Shown in pieces: positions 7,576-16,192 of a stretch of 64,000 nt of DNA (position 1 is the stretch's first letter; the number at the start of each line of letters is the position of its first letter). The stretch comes from an uncultured Bacteroidota bacterium (lineage in GTDB: Bacteria > Bacteroidota > Bacteroidia > Bacteroidales > P3): positions 36,614-100,613 of the forward strand of contig CACZWL010000016.1 in NCBI GenBank assembly GCA_902784865.1, written 5' to 3'. The notes under the pieces were generated by a model that saw nothing but the letters and a program-made list of their open reading frames with translations, was not told the origin of the DNA and ran no database searches. Both the position numbers and the translations under genes were made by a program.

Positions 7576-9286
7576 TGATCCAGGCTTCTACTTGCTCTTT
7601 CTGTACGGCTGGTACGTCGAGCTTGAGTTTTTTGCGGAGGCCGCCGAGGTCGTTGAAGAGCTTGTTGGGGTTGGCACCCTTGAGCTGCTCGAGGGTGTTG
7701 ATGCCGGCCTTGCGGAGTGCGGGGACCCACTCGGCGGGGACGCCATGGGCCACGAAGTCGGCGTCGGTGGTGACGGGGGCCTTCTTCTCGGGCTTCATCT
7801 GCGGGAAGAGGAGGACGTCCTGTATGCTCTGCGCGCCGGTCATCATCATGACGAGGCGGTCGATGCCGATGCCCATGCCGGAGGTCGGCGGCATGCCGTA
7901 CTCCAGCGCGCGCACGAAGTCCATGTCGATGAACATGGCCTCGTCGTCGCCCTTCTCGCTCAGGCGCAGCTGCTCCTGGAAGCGGCCGAGCTGGTCGATG
8001 GGGTCGTTGAGCTCGGAGTAGGCGTTGGCCAGCTCCTTGCCGCAGACGAAGAGCTCGAAGCGCTCGGTGAGCTCGGGGTTGTCGCGGTGGCGCTTGCAGA
8101 GGGGCGACATCTCGATGGGGTAGTCGGTGACGAAGGTGGGCTGGATGAGCTTGTGCTCGCACTTCTCGCCGAAGATGGCGTCGATGAGCTTGCCCTTGCC
8201 CATGGTGGGGTTGGTCTCGACGCCGAGCTTGGCGCAGGCCTCGCGGAGCTGTGCCTCGTCCATGCCGCTGACGTCGACGCCGGTCTCCTCCTTGATGAGT
8301 TGCACCATGGGGGCGCGGCGGAAGGGGGCGCGGAAGTCAATCTCGTTGCCCCAGACGTTGACCTTGGTGGTGCCGTGGAGGGCGCGGGCGATGCGCTCGA
8401 GCATGGTCTCGACGAACTGCATCATCCAGTTGTAGTCCTTGTAGGCCACATATATCTCCATGCAGGTGAACTCGGGGTTGTGGGTGCGGTCCATGCCCTC
8501 GTTGCGGAAGTTGCGGCTGAACTCGTAGACGCCTTTGAAGCCGCCGACAATCAAGCGCTTGAGGTACAGCTCGTTGGCGATGCGGAGGTAGAGGTCGATG
8601 TCGAGCGCGTTGTGGTGGGTGATGAAGGGGCGTGCGGCGGCACCGCCGGGGATGCTCTGCAGCACGGGGGTATCCACCTCGAGGTAGCCCTGCTCGTTGA
8701 AGTAGGCACGCATCTCGTTGACAATCATGGCGCGCTGGACGAAGGTGTCGCGCACCTGGGGGTTGACGATGAGGTCGACGTAGCGCTGGCGGTAGCGCTG
8801 CTCGGGGTCGCTGAAGGCGTCGTAGACCACGCCGTCCTTCTCCTTGACGATGGGCAGGGGGCGGAGGCTCTTGCTGAGGACGGTGAGGGACTTGGCGTGG
8901 ATGGAGATCTCGCCCATCTGGGTGACAAAGACATAGCCGGTGACGCCGATGATGTCGCCAATGTCGAGCAGGCGCTTGAAGACGGTGTTGTAGAGCGTCT
9001 TGTCGTCGCCGGGGCATATCTCGTCGCGCTTGATGTAGAGCTGAATGCGGCCGGTGTGGTCCTGGAGCTCGACGAAGCTGGCGGCGCCCATGATGCGGCG
9101 GCTCATGATGCGGCCGGCGAAGCTGACACTCTGGAAGAGCGTGTTGTCCTGCGGGAAGCGCTCCAGGATGTCGGCAGCTTCGACGTTGACCTCGTAGAGG
9201 TTGGCGGGATAGGGGTTGATGCCGAGTGCCTTGAGTTCGGCGAGGGAATTGCGGCGGATTTGTTCCTGTTCGGTGAGTTCTGCCAT
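7568..9286 (-). CDS. lysS: Lysyl-tRNA synthetase, class II
   Basis: A 572-residue class II LysRS: an N-terminal OB-fold anticodon-binding domain ('[18 protein letters not shown]'), then the catalytic core with motif 2 '[15 protein letters not shown]' and motif 3 '[12 protein letters not shown]'. It charges tRNA-Lys in the cytoplasm. A C-terminal extension of about 70 residues beyond the core (from '[12 protein letters not shown]' to 'VEAWING') resembles the helix-hairpin-like tail common in LysRS of Bacteroidales. It lies 27 bases after the NlpC/P60 gene and overlaps the MBL gene by 8 bases. Confidence 0.97.
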   Translation of the reverse strand: MAELTEQEQIRRNSLAELKALGINPYPANLYEVNVEAADILERFPQDNTLFQSVSFAGRIMSRRIMGAASFVELQDHTGRIQLYIKRDEICPGDDKTLYNTVFKRLLDIGDIIGVTGYVFVTQMGEISIHAKSLTVLSKSLRPLPIVKEKDGVVYDAFSDPEQRYRQRYVDLIVNPQVRDTFVQRAMIVNEMRAYFNEQGYLEVDTPVLQSIPGGAAARPFITHHNALDIDLYLRIANELYLKRLIVGGFKGVYEFSRNFRNEGMDRTHNPEFTCMEIYVAYKDYNWMMQFVETMLERIARALHGTTKVNVWGNEIDFRAPFRRAPMVQLIKEETGVDVSGMDEAQLREACAKLGVETNPTMGKGKLIDAIFGEKCEHKLIQPTFVTDYPIEMSPLCKRHRDNPELTERFELFVCGKELANAYSELNDPIDQLGRFQEQLRLSEKGDDEAMFIDMDFVRALEYGMPPTSGMGIGIDRLVMMMTGAQSIQDVLLFPQMKPEKKAPVTTDADFVAHGVPAEWVPALRKAGINTLEQLKGANPNKLFNDLGGLRKKLKLDVPAVQKEQVEAWING

Positions 9287-9313
9287 ATTGTTGTCTGTTT
9301 TTGATTGCTGATT

Positions 9314-9883
9314 CTATGATTCTTGTATGATGCGGCGTATGGAGTGGAGACGGTGCGAGTAGCCGTCGCCGACCTGTATGCCGTGCTGGTCGAGGATGTC
9401 GATGCGAACAAAGCCCGAGGCGTGGACAATGCGGCCGTCGCCGAGGCAGATGCCGACGTGCACGATGCGCCCCTCGGGGTTCTGGAAGAAGGCCAGGTCG
9501 TCGCGCTGCGGGTCGCAGGCGCAGACCTCGACGCCGCAGGTGGCCTGCTGCGACGCGTCGCGGGGGAGCCAAACGTCCATGGCCTTGAAGCACACCTGGG
9601 TGAGGCCCGAGCAGTCGATGCCCGCGCTGGAGCGGCCGCCCCAGAGGTAGGGGGTGCCGAGGAAGAGGCCCTCGGCAAGGTCGGCAGCCGTGGCGAAGGG
9701 GGTGTACTGCTTGTTGTCGACCCACCCCTCGTAGCCGTCGTAGTCGAGGCGGACGTGCGACCATTTCTCGTCGCGGCGGAGCACCTCGAAGGTGTCGGCG
9801 GCAAGGAGTTGGTTGACCATCTCGGCGCGGTCCGAGGGTTCGGCGCGCAGGGGAACGGCGGGGAGGAAGCAGTAGCCTTTCAT
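9314..9883 (-). CDS. NlpC/P60 peptidase with N-terminal SH3-like domain
   Basis: In this 189-residue protein, residues 1-65 form an SH3b-like module ('WSHVRLDYDGYEGWVDNKQY'). The NlpC/P60 domain follows, with catalytic Cys91 in 'GIDCSGL', His142 in 'VHVGI' and a third polar residue, His154, in 'IVHASG'. Family members cleave gamma-D-Glu-(diamino acid) bonds in peptidoglycan peptides. There is no evident signal peptide, so it may act on recycled muropeptides in the cytoplasm, as described for Bacteroides dipeptidyl-peptidase VI-like enzymes. It lies in the minus-strand operon between DUF4294 and lysS. Confidence 0.9.
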   Translation of the reverse strand: MKGYCFLPAVPLRAEPSDRAEMVNQLLAADTFEVLRRDEKWSHVRLDYDGYEGWVDNKQYTPFATAADLAEGLFLGTPYLWGGRSSAGIDCSGLTQVCFKAMDVWLPRDASQQATCGVEVCACDPQRDDLAFFQNPEGRIVHVGICLGDGRIVHASGFVRIDILDQHGIQVGDGYSHRLHSIRRIIQES

Positions 9884-9925
9884 GATCGGTGTGTCGTTGG
9901 CGGTTGGATGTTGGCGGTTATTGGG

Positions 9926-10558
9926 CTATAACTGACCGCGTTCGATGGAGCGGACGATGCGGTCGATGAGGTCGTCCTTCTTGTCGTGCTGCGGGTCGAA
10001 CTTGGTTTTGAGGTTGAAGCCGAAGATGCGGGCGAAGGTCTGGTAGAGGCCCGCGCGGAAGGAGCCGCGGAGCTCGCCGACGATGCTGTAGGCCGTGCGG
10101 CTGGTTTCGCGGTCGATGAGCTTGATGAGCACCAGACCCTGCGAGAAGGTGTATTTGGACAGCTCGCCCTTGTAGTCGTCCATCAGCTGTTTCTCGGCGG
10201 CTTTGACGGCGGCCTTGCGCTGTTTCTTAGGTAGTTGCGCTATCTCCACCTCGAGGGCGTCGAGGCGCCGCTTGCCCTCGCGGGCGTAGGGGAGCATGAG
10301 GCGGACGTTGCGGATGAGCTTGCTGTTCTGACGTATCTCCTTGGGGGTGAGCAGCATGCCCGAGGCATAGACGGTGACCTCGCGGAGCTGGTAGAGGGGC
10401 ACGGTGTCGCCGTCGAGGATGGTGCCGAAGGTCATGTGCTCGTTGGCCTGCAGGCGCGAGCGCACCTGCTCGTAGGTCGAGGTGCCGCCCTGCGGGTCGT
10501 CTTGGGCCCAGGCGGCGGCGCCGACAAGGAGCAAGGCCAAGGCCACAAGGGGGCGCAT
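9926..10558 (-). CDS. DUF4294 exported protein
   Basis: The open frame reaches 10618, but the ATG at 10558 is preferred because it places a clean signal peptide at the N-terminus (MRPLVALALLLVGAAAWAQ). The mature part contains the DUF4294 core ('GDTVPLYQLREVTVYA', then a Lys/Arg-rich helix 'LPKKQRKAAVKAAEKQ' and 'LVLIKLIDRETSRTAY'). The function of DUF4294 is not known. It is a Bacteroidota-restricted periplasmic family often near cell-envelope genes. Here it heads the operon leading into NlpC/P60 and lysS, with a 42-base gap. Confidence 0.85.
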   Translation of the reverse strand: MRPLVALALLLVGAAAWAQDDPQGGTSTYEQVRSRLQANEHMTFGTILDGDTVPLYQLREVTVYASGMLLTPKEIRQNSKLIRNVRLMLPYAREGKRRLDALEVEIAQLPKKQRKAAVKAAEKQLMDDYKGELSKYTFSQGLVLIKLIDRETSRTAYSIVGELRGSFRAGLYQTFARIFGFNLKTKFDPQHDKKDDLIDRIVRSIERGQL

Positions 10559-10756
10559 GGCGCGGAGGATCGTCGGGGTCTGTCGGGGTTGTTTCACGCT
10601 TTTTATAACTAGGAACAAGATATTTTATTGCACTAGGGGCGAAAATTAACTCAACTCGCTATGCACCAGCACATTACAAAGGTTGCAAAAAAGTGGGCAA
10701 AAATCCGGCTTCAGGCCAAAAAACGCACTCGCACAAGAAGTTGACAAACAATACAT

Positions 10757-10803
10757 TAGAGGCACTTGGTTCTGCCCTTCTTCTGCCCTTGTAGGGGGCT
10801 GGC
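10757..10803 (+). repeat. Dispersed intergenic TTCTGCC repeat, copy A
   Basis: GGCACTTGGTTCTGCCCTTC followed by TTCTGCCCTTGTAGGGGGCTGG matches the core of five other copies in this window. Like copies B and C it is preceded by a CGCACTCGCAC word (10726-10736). It lies between two minus-strand genes, downstream of the SUMF1 lipoprotein. The rest of the 280-bp spacer (10559-10838) holds no gene. Confidence 0.75.
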
Positions 10804-10838
10804 AGGCGAAGGGGCGGCGAAGGGGCCGGAAGGGGGGC

Positions 10839-11708
10839 CTATTCGACGGCACGGACGACGCGGAAGCCGAGGTAGGAATAACGGAAGGTGGGGTTGACGT
10901 GGATGCGGAAGGTGGGGCGCATGTGGCGGTCATAGTCGTACCAGCCGCCGCCACGGCGGACGCGGTAGGTGCCGACGGCGGGGCCCGTGGGGTCGAACTG
11001 CGTGACGTCGGGATAGGGACCGTACCAGTCGCTGCACCACTCCCAGACGTTGCCGCTCATGTCGTAGAGTCCCAGCACGTTAGGCTTCTTCTGGGCCACG
11101 GGGTGGCTGCAACTGTCGGCGTTGTCGCGATACCAGGCCACAGAGTCGACATCATAGCTGCCGGCATAGAGCAGGTAGGTCGGAAGCACCTCAGGCGCAG
11201 GCTGTTGCGGAGCCAGGTGGCCACCGCGGGCGGCATACTCCCACTGTGCCTCGGTGGGCAGAGAGTACTGAATGCCAGTATTCTGCGTCAGGCTGTCGCA
11301 GAAAGCGACGGCTTCCTCGTAGGTGACGTTCTCGACAGGGTTGTCGGGGTTGACGAAGAGGCTGGGATTGTAGCCCATAACCGACTGGAAGACAGCCTGC
11401 GTGACCTCGGTCTGGCTGATGAGGAAGTCTTTCGTGATGTTGACGATATGGTACGGTTTCTCCTGATTTTCAGTGAATCCCGTGGAGTCGAAACTGCCCA
11501 TGATGAAGGTGCCGGCCTTGACGTGGACGAGGGTCATGGTATGGATCGAGTCGGGGGGGACAATCTCGGTGAAGACGTCGACGCCGCGCATGCGGACAAG
11601 CCCACCTTCGGCGGTGTAGGTAGAGGTCTCTTCCTCCTTGTTGCAGCCGACCACCACGGCGGAGGCGGCGAGGGCCACGAGGGCCAACAGGAACATGCTT
11701 CTTCTCAT
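10839..11708 (-). CDS. SUMF1/FGE-like lipoprotein
   Basis: This 289-residue lipoprotein has a signal peptide ending in the lipobox 'VVVGC' (Cys22). The remainder is a formylglycine-generating-enzyme-like (SUMF1) domain: 'GTFIMGS', 'SQTEVTQAVFQSVMGYNPS', 'LPTEAQWEYAARGG', 'GLYDMSGNVWEWCSDWYG' and 'RVRRGGGWYD...LGFRVVRA'. Most Bacteroidota lipoproteins with this domain are not sulfatase activators and act structurally, like the GldK family. No sulfatase gene is nearby, so enzymatic FGE activity is doubtful. A minus-strand promoter lies upstream at 11770-11777. Confidence 0.92.
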   Translation of the reverse strand: MRRSMFLLALVALAASAVVVGCNKEEETSTYTAEGGLVRMRGVDVFTEIVPPDSIHTMTLVHVKAGTFIMGSFDSTGFTENQEKPYHIVNITKDFLISQTEVTQAVFQSVMGYNPSLFVNPDNPVENVTYEEAVAFCDSLTQNTGIQYSLPTEAQWEYAARGGHLAPQQPAPEVLPTYLLYAGSYDVDSVAWYRDNADSCSHPVAQKKPNVLGLYDMSGNVWEWCSDWYGPYPDVTQFDPTGPAVGTYRVRRGGGWYDYDRHMRPTFRIHVNPTFRYSYLGFRVVRAVE

Positions 11709-11769
11709 CTTTTTCGCAACTTACTGGTTTACAATCGCAATGCGCCCAAAAGGCACACTTTTGACGCTG

Positions 11770-11777
11770 CAAAGATA
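11770..11777 (-). promoter_or_regulatory. Promoter -7 element for the SUMF1 lipoprotein
   Basis: The minus strand reads TATCTTTGCAG here, an exact TAnnTTTG match, about 60 bases before the ATG at 11708. It forms a divergent pair with the plus-strand promoter at 11854. The -33 element is less clear. Confidence 0.6.
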
Positions 11778-11853
11778 CGAAGAAAAATCCAACCTGCGGC
11801 ATAAAAAAATGCATTCCAGCGAAAAAATGGCAGAGAGAAACGAAAAAATAGTG

Positions 11854-11861
11854 TATCTTTG
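11854..11861 (+). promoter_or_regulatory. Promoter -7 element for the ABC exporter operon
   Basis: TATCTTTGCAG exactly matches TAnnTTTG, 58 bases before the ATG of the ATP-binding subunit. A small A-rich leader follows. It is divergent to the promoter at 11770-11777. Confidence 0.6.
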
Positions 11862-11918
11862 CAGAACGGAACGCACGGCAGACCGATGCGTTAAAACCCT
11901 AGAAACAAGATTCATAAG

Positions 11919-12701
11919 ATGGAACGAGAAGTGATTTTGAGAACGGAAGGGCTGAGCAAGACCTTCACCCTCTCGCGAAAGCAACAAAAAATAGAGCGGA
12001 GCCAGGAGAAGCGCAAGACGGCAGTGGACACATTGAGCTTCGAGGCCTACCGCGGCGAGATATTCGGCCTGCTGGGCCCCAACGGCGCCGGCAAGACGAC
12101 GACCCTGCGCATGCTCTCCACCCTGATACGCCCCGACAGCGGCGACGCCGTGCTCGACGGCTACAGCGTTGTAAACCAGCCAGAAGCGGTGCGCGGAAAG
12201 ATAGGCTTCCTCACCTCGGAGCTGAAGCTCGAGGACTTCTTCACGCCGAACTACCTCTTCGACTTCTTCAGCCGCCTGCACCACGTGGACGAGAGCACCG
12301 CAGCCGCACGCAAAGAGCAGATGTTCAGCCGCTTCGGCATCGACAAGTTTGCCGAGGTCAAGGTGGCCAATCTCTCGACCGGCATGAAGCAGAAGCTGAG
12401 CCTGGTCATCTCGCTGGTTCACAACCCCGACATCGTCATCTTCGACGAGCCGACCAACGGACTCGACGTGCTGACGGCACGCACGGTGACCGACTACCTG
12501 CAGGAGCTGCGCTCCGAGGGCAAGACCATCATACTCAGCACCCACATTTTCAGCCTCGTAGAGCGCCTCTGCGACCGCGTGGGCATCATCATCGACGGCC
12601 GCATGGTGGCCTGCGGCACCCTCGACGAGGTGTGCAACGGAATGAATATCGAGGACCGATTCTTCGAACTGTACAAAGAAGTGAAAGGAGGTGAAGAATG
12701 A
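11919..12701 (+). CDS. ABC transporter ATP-binding protein (NatA-like)
   Basis: A 260-residue ATPase with Walker A 'GPNGAGKT' (53-60), signature 'LSTGMKQ' (152-158) and Walker B 'IVIFDEP' (172-178), followed by the D-loop and 'STH' switch. Residues 20-34 hold a charged insertion (KQQKIERSQEKRK) seen in the NatA branch. It overlaps the permease start by 4 bases (ATGA), so the two form one exporter. NatAB-type transporters export Na+ or drugs; the substrate here cannot be deduced. Confidence 0.95.
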   Translation: MEREVILRTEGLSKTFTLSRKQQKIERSQEKRKTAVDTLSFEAYRGEIFGLLGPNGAGKTTTLRMLSTLIRPDSGDAVLDGYSVVNQPEAVRGKIGFLTSELKLEDFFTPNYLFDFFSRLHHVDESTAAARKEQMFSRFGIDKFAEVKVANLSTGMKQKLSLVISLVHNPDIVIFDEPTNGLDVLTARTVTDYLQELRSEGKTIILSTHIFSLVERLCDRVGIIIDGRMVACGTLDEVCNGMNIEDRFFELYKEVKGGEE

Positions 12702-13906
12702 AAAGCAACACCCTGACTATCATCAAGAAAGAATTCGCCCGCTTCTTCGGCGACCGCCAACTGCTGTTCACCTCGGTGATCATGCCGGGCCTGCTTATAT
12801 ACATTATATATAGCCTCATGGGCAGCGGCATGGAGAAGATGATGACCGAGGGGCAGGACGAGATGGTGACGCTGCGGGTGGCGAACCTGCCACCGACCCT
12901 GGAGCCTATGGTGACCGGACTGCCCTCGACAATAATACTTCAACAACCTGTCTCCCAAGAGGATATCGACAACCTAAAAGACAAAGACCTCAACGAGGTG
13001 CTGGTGCGCTTCCCCGAGGACTTCGGCGAGATGGTCGAGACCTACAGCCCGCAGAGCGGCGTCGCCGCGCCCAACGTGGAGATCTACTACAACTCGGCCA
13101 ACAACGCCTCGAGCCGCGTCTACAACATGCTCGACGCCAGCCTCACCGCCTACGAGGACCAGATGGCCAACCGCTTCGACATCAACCGCGCCACCCCCGA
13201 CGAGGAGACCGGCGAGGTACCTAGCTTCGACATGGCCAGCCAGGACGACGTGCTGGGCAGCATCCTCTCCAAGCTCATCCCCATGCTGATACTGATGATG
13301 CTCTTCAGCGGCGTGATGGCCATCGCCCCCAGCTCCATCGCCGGCGAGAAAGAGCGCGGCACCATAGCCACCCTGCTCGTCACCCCCATGCGGCGCAACG
13401 AGCTGGCGCTGGGCAAGGTAGTGTCGCTCAGCGGCATAGCCCTGCTGAGCGGCCTGTCGAGCTTCATCGGCATCGTGCTGTCGCTGCCCAGGATGATCCC
13501 GGCCGATGCCGCCGGCGTCGAGCTGGGACTCAACTACACGGGCGCCGACTATACGGTGCTGCTGCTCATCATCCTGGCCACGGTGCTCATCATGGCCTCC
13601 GCCGTCAGCCTCCTCTCGGCACTGGCCAAGGACGTCAAAAACGCCGGCACCATGATCACACCCCTCATGCTGGTCGTCATGTTCTGCGGCCTCGTACCGA
13701 TGTTCCAAAGCCATGTGCCCGAAGGACTTGCGGCCTACCTCATACCCTTCTACAACTCCATCCAGGTGATGACCGCCACTTTCGCCCACGAGATGACGTG
13801 GATGCCCGTCGTGGTGACCCTCGGCGCCAACGTGGTCTATACCGGCGTGGCCGTCTGGGGCCTCACCAAGATGTTCAACAGCGAAAAGGTGATGTTCAGC
13901 AAGTAG
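12698..13906 (+). CDS. ABC-2 type permease (NatB-like)
   Basis: In this 402-residue inner-membrane protein, one N-terminal membrane segment (about residues 22-42) is followed by a large extracytoplasmic domain and then five more hydrophobic segments in the last half ('LIPMLILMMLFSGVMAIAP', 'IALLSGLSSFIGIVLSLP', 'VLLLIILATVLIMASAVSLL' and others). 'AGEKERGTIATLLVTPM' is the cytoplasmic loop typical of ABC-2/NatB permeases that contacts the ATPase. It is translationally coupled to the upstream ATPase. Confidence 0.93.
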   Translation: MKSNTLTIIKKEFARFFGDRQLLFTSVIMPGLLIYIIYSLMGSGMEKMMTEGQDEMVTLRVANLPPTLEPMVTGLPSTIILQQPVSQEDIDNLKDKDLNEVLVRFPEDFGEMVETYSPQSGVAAPNVEIYYNSANNASSRVYNMLDASLTAYEDQMANRFDINRATPDEETGEVPSFDMASQDDVLGSILSKLIPMLILMMLFSGVMAIAPSSIAGEKERGTIATLLVTPMRRNELALGKVVSLSGIALLSGLSSFIGIVLSLPRMIPADAAGVELGLNYTGADYTVLLLIILATVLIMASAVSLLSALAKDVKNAGTMITPLMLVVMFCGLVPMFQSHVPEGLAAYLIPFYNSIQVMTATFAHEMTWMPVVVTLGANVVYTGVAVWGLTKMFNSEKVMFSK

Positions 13907-13912
13907 GAGGGG

Positions 13913-14010
13913 AATTGAAAATTGAAAATTGAAAATAAGAAGCTTGGAAATAGGATGAAACGACTGATCATACTGCTGCTTTTTCAACTGTCAATTTTCA
14001 ATTTTCAATT
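13913..14010 (+). promoter_or_regulatory. 20-bp RNA stem flanking the start codon of the hydrolase gene
   Basis: AATTGAAAATTGAAAATTGA (13913-13932) is the perfect reverse complement of TCAATTTTCAATTTTCAATT (13991-14010). In mRNA the two would form a 20-bp stem whose 58-base loop contains the ATG at 13955. The right arm lies inside the signal-peptide codons. Such a stem could control translation or protect the message. The complementarity is seen; the effect is inferred. Confidence 0.55.
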
Positions 14011-15316
14011 GATAAAGGCCCAGTGGTGGACAGGCTGGAGCCGGCAGACGTCGCTGGCGCTGTGCCTGCACCTCGACGGCGACAGCCTGCAGCTCTACAG
14101 CCCCCTTCAACACCCCGACCCCATCGCCATCAGCCAGTGGAGCCTGCGCAGCGACACCCTACGCATCGAGTGCCGCAGCATCGGCTTCAAAGCCACCCTG
14201 GCACGCCGTGGCGACCTCTGGCAGGGCAACTGGCGCCAAGGCCTGCTGCGCGAACAGATCACCTTCCACCCCGCCGACACCCTCTACCAACTGCGCCGCC
14301 CGCAGACCCCACAACCGCCCTACCGCTTTGAAGAAGAGACCATTGCGGCAGACTATGTGGACAGCCGAGGCGACAGCATACACCTCGAAGGCACCCTCAG
14401 CTACCCCAAGGACGGGCGCGGTCCCTACCCCACCCTGCTCCTGGTCAGCGGCAGCGGACAGCAGAACCGCGACGAGGAGCTCCTCTTCCACAAGCCCTTC
14501 CTCGTGCTGGCCGACTACCTAGCCTCCCGAGGCATAGCCACCCTGCGCTACGACGACCGCGGCGTGGGCGCCAGCACCGGCCCCCTCGACAGCGCCGACA
14601 CCCACATCCTGGCCGAGGATGCCGAAGCCATGCTCAACGCGCTGAAAACCAATCCGCACGTCGACCGCCGCCGCCTCGGCATCGGTGGCCACAGCGAGGG
14701 CGGCGCCATAGCCCCCATGGTGGCAGCGCGCAACAAGGACGCGAGGTTCGTCGTCATGCTGGCCGCACCCGGCACCACAGGCCGCCAGGTGCTGGTGCAG
14801 CAGAACGAGGACCTGCTCCGCGCACAAGGCGTGCCGCAGCACCTCAGCAGCCTCCGCGCACGCTGCATCGACGCTCTCATAGCACTGCCGCAGGGCAGCA
14901 CCGTGAAGGACTATCAGGCTGTCATACTGCAACATACCGACGGCCTGTCGCCCGAACAGATCGACAGCATTGGCCTCAAAAAGGGCATGGCCTACACCCT
15001 GAAGCAACAGCTGGAGACACCCTGGATGCAGGGCTTCCTCCGCCTCGACCCGGCCGAGTACCTGCCACGTGTGCGGGTGCCCATGCTGGCACTGCAGGGA
15101 CTGAAAGACAGGCAGATAGCGGCAAAAGAGAACCTGGCAGGCATACGCCGCCTGGCAGGCAACAGGGTGCAGTGCGAGGCGCTGGCCGACCTCAACCACC
15201 TCTTCCAGCATTGCCTGACGGGGGCGGCCGACGAATACGTACAAATCGAAGAGACCTTCGCTACCGAAGCGATGGAGCTGATTTCCAAATTCATAAACAA
15301 CCTGACGGAACAATGA
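13955..15316 (+). CDS. Secreted alpha/beta hydrolase (esterase/peptidase-like)
   Basis: The frame opens at a TTG at 13922, but the ATG at 13955 gives a standard signal peptide (MKRLIILLLFQLSIFNFQL then cleavage near 'IKAQ'), so it is preferred. About 130 residues of beta-rich sequence precede the hydrolase fold: 'LLLVSGSGQQNRDE' (oxyanion region), 'LRYDDRGVGASTG', nucleophile elbow 'GGHSEGG', and a late 'DLNHLFQ' that supplies the catalytic His. This is the layout of DUF3887/S9-like Bacteroidota esterases. Substrate unknown. It ends in a 4-base overlap with the following membrane protein. Confidence 0.88.
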   Translation: MKRLIILLLFQLSIFNFQLIKAQWWTGWSRQTSLALCLHLDGDSLQLYSPLQHPDPIAISQWSLRSDTLRIECRSIGFKATLARRGDLWQGNWRQGLLREQITFHPADTLYQLRRPQTPQPPYRFEEETIAADYVDSRGDSIHLEGTLSYPKDGRGPYPTLLLVSGSGQQNRDEELLFHKPFLVLADYLASRGIATLRYDDRGVGASTGPLDSADTHILAEDAEAMLNALKTNPHVDRRRLGIGGHSEGGAIAPMVAARNKDARFVVMLAAPGTTGRQVLVQQNEDLLRAQGVPQHLSSLRARCIDALIALPQGSTVKDYQAVILQHTDGLSPEQIDSIGLKKGMAYTLKQQLETPWMQGFLRLDPAEYLPRVRVPMLALQGLKDRQIAAKENLAGIRRLAGNRVQCEALADLNHLFQHCLTGAADEYVQIEETFATEAMELISKFINNLTEQ

Positions 15317-15816
15317 TCGAGAGCAACAAACGAATCTACTACATCCTGATGGCCTTCGCGGCGCTGGCACTGGTGCTGACGGTGATGGCTTGCATCGTGG
15401 CCGCCGACTGGCAGCTGTTCTACAGCATGGCGCTGGCGGTGCCCGTGGCCCTGGTCAGCGGGGTGGTGTGCATGGCTATGTACCTGTATCCCACGACAAT
15501 ACCCGAAGAGGGGCAGGGCAAACGCAAGCGCCGCTCGGTGCATGTGCCCGACACGATGGGATTCCGCTGGGTGACGGCCGGCGCGGTGTCGCTGGGCGCC
15601 TGCCTGCTGCTGATGATGATAGCCCTGCTGGTCATCAACCTGCTGAGGCCGTGGCAGTTTGTGGTGCTGACGCTATTGGTCTTGGCGGCCATGCTGACCA
15701 CGGCGCTCCTCGTCAACAAGCGCATCTGCTCGATTGCCGGCGTGCCACTACCGCGGAGGCCGATCCGCAACACGCTGCTCGAGGCCTGGGACACCTTGGT
15801 GAGCTTCTTCGTATAG
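15313..15816 (+). CDS. Small four-helix membrane protein of unknown function
   Basis: The ATG at 15313 overlaps the hydrolase stop (ATGA) and gives a 167-residue protein; the longer frame from 15172 merely overlaps the upstream gene. Four hydrophobic segments are visible: residues about 8-30, 36-56, 83-105 and 110-128. A basic cytoplasmic loop (GKRKRRSVHVP) lies between segments two and three. No family is recognised. Coupling to the secreted hydrolase suggests a shared envelope role. A strong terminator follows at 15851. Confidence 0.75.
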   Translation: MIESNKRIYYILMAFAALALVLTVMACIVAADWQLFYSMALAVPVALVSGVVCMAMYLYPTTIPEEGQGKRKRRSVHVPDTMGFRWVTAGAVSLGACLLLMMIALLVINLLRPWQFVVLTLLVLAAMLTTALLVNKRICSIAGVPLPRRPIRNTLLEAWDTLVSFFV

Positions 15817-15850
15817 CATCGGGGCTAAAACACCCGAAAATCGACATAAA

Positions 15851-15889
15851 ACGCTCGCGTACAACACATTGTACGCGAGCGTATTTTTT
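15851..15889 (+). terminator. Strong intrinsic terminator
   Basis: ACGCTCGCGTAC (15851-15862) pairs perfectly with GTACGCGAGCGT (15871-15882) around an 8-base loop and is followed by ATTTTTTT. It ends the ABC/hydrolase/membrane-protein transcript. Confidence 0.9.
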
Positions 15890-16005
15890 TGCAAAAAAGT
15901 GCCCGAAAGCCCCCAAATTGCCCCAACACAAACAACTGACTACCACACATCTAAGGGTATCCTCTTCTTCCTTGGTAGGTATATGGTAGGGGGATCACTT
16001 TAATT

Positions 16006-16151
16006 AGCCGTGGGCGTGAGCCCACGGGGCGCATCGGGCGGGCGCACAACGGAGCCCCGTCAGGGGCGGCACAATCTGCGTTAGTGTGTCGCCTCTGGCG
16101 GGGCTCCGGATTCTCGCTTGGGGGTCAGTCCGTGGGCTTGCGCCCACGGCT
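16006..16151. repeat. 146-bp nested inverted-repeat (MITE-like) element
   Basis: The outer arms at 16006-16027 and 16130-16151 are near-perfect reverse complements (each itself a CCGTGGGC...GCCCACGG hairpin). Inner arms at 16050-16073 and 16085-16108 (CGGAGCCCCG...GGCACA) also pair. A further partial copy of the inner-arm word (GTGTCGCC...GGGCTCC) lies at 16158-16178, just before the FISUMP gene end. The element fills most of the 376-bp gene-free region 15817-16192, together with the terminator and a TTGGTAGGTATATGGTAGG stretch (15972-15990) related to the TTCTGCC repeats. No transposase is present. Confidence 0.8.
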
Positions 16152-16192
16152 ATTCATGGTGTCGCCCTGCGCGGGCTCCTGTGGGAACAAGG

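Noticed and set aside
7553-9304. 583-codon plus-strand frame opposite lysS
   Set aside because: Low-complexity Glu/Val/Leu/Asp product with no motifs, exactly antisense to a full class II LysRS.
10839-11708. SUMF1-type lipoprotein considered as a sulfatase-activating enzyme or as a second GldK
   Set aside because: It lacks the GldK insertion and a T9SS neighbourhood, and no sulfatase is nearby; left as an SUMF1-like lipoprotein.
13922-13954. TTG start extending the hydrolase N-terminus
   Set aside because: The codons lie in the GAAAATT repeat and would spoil the signal peptide that begins at ATG 13955.
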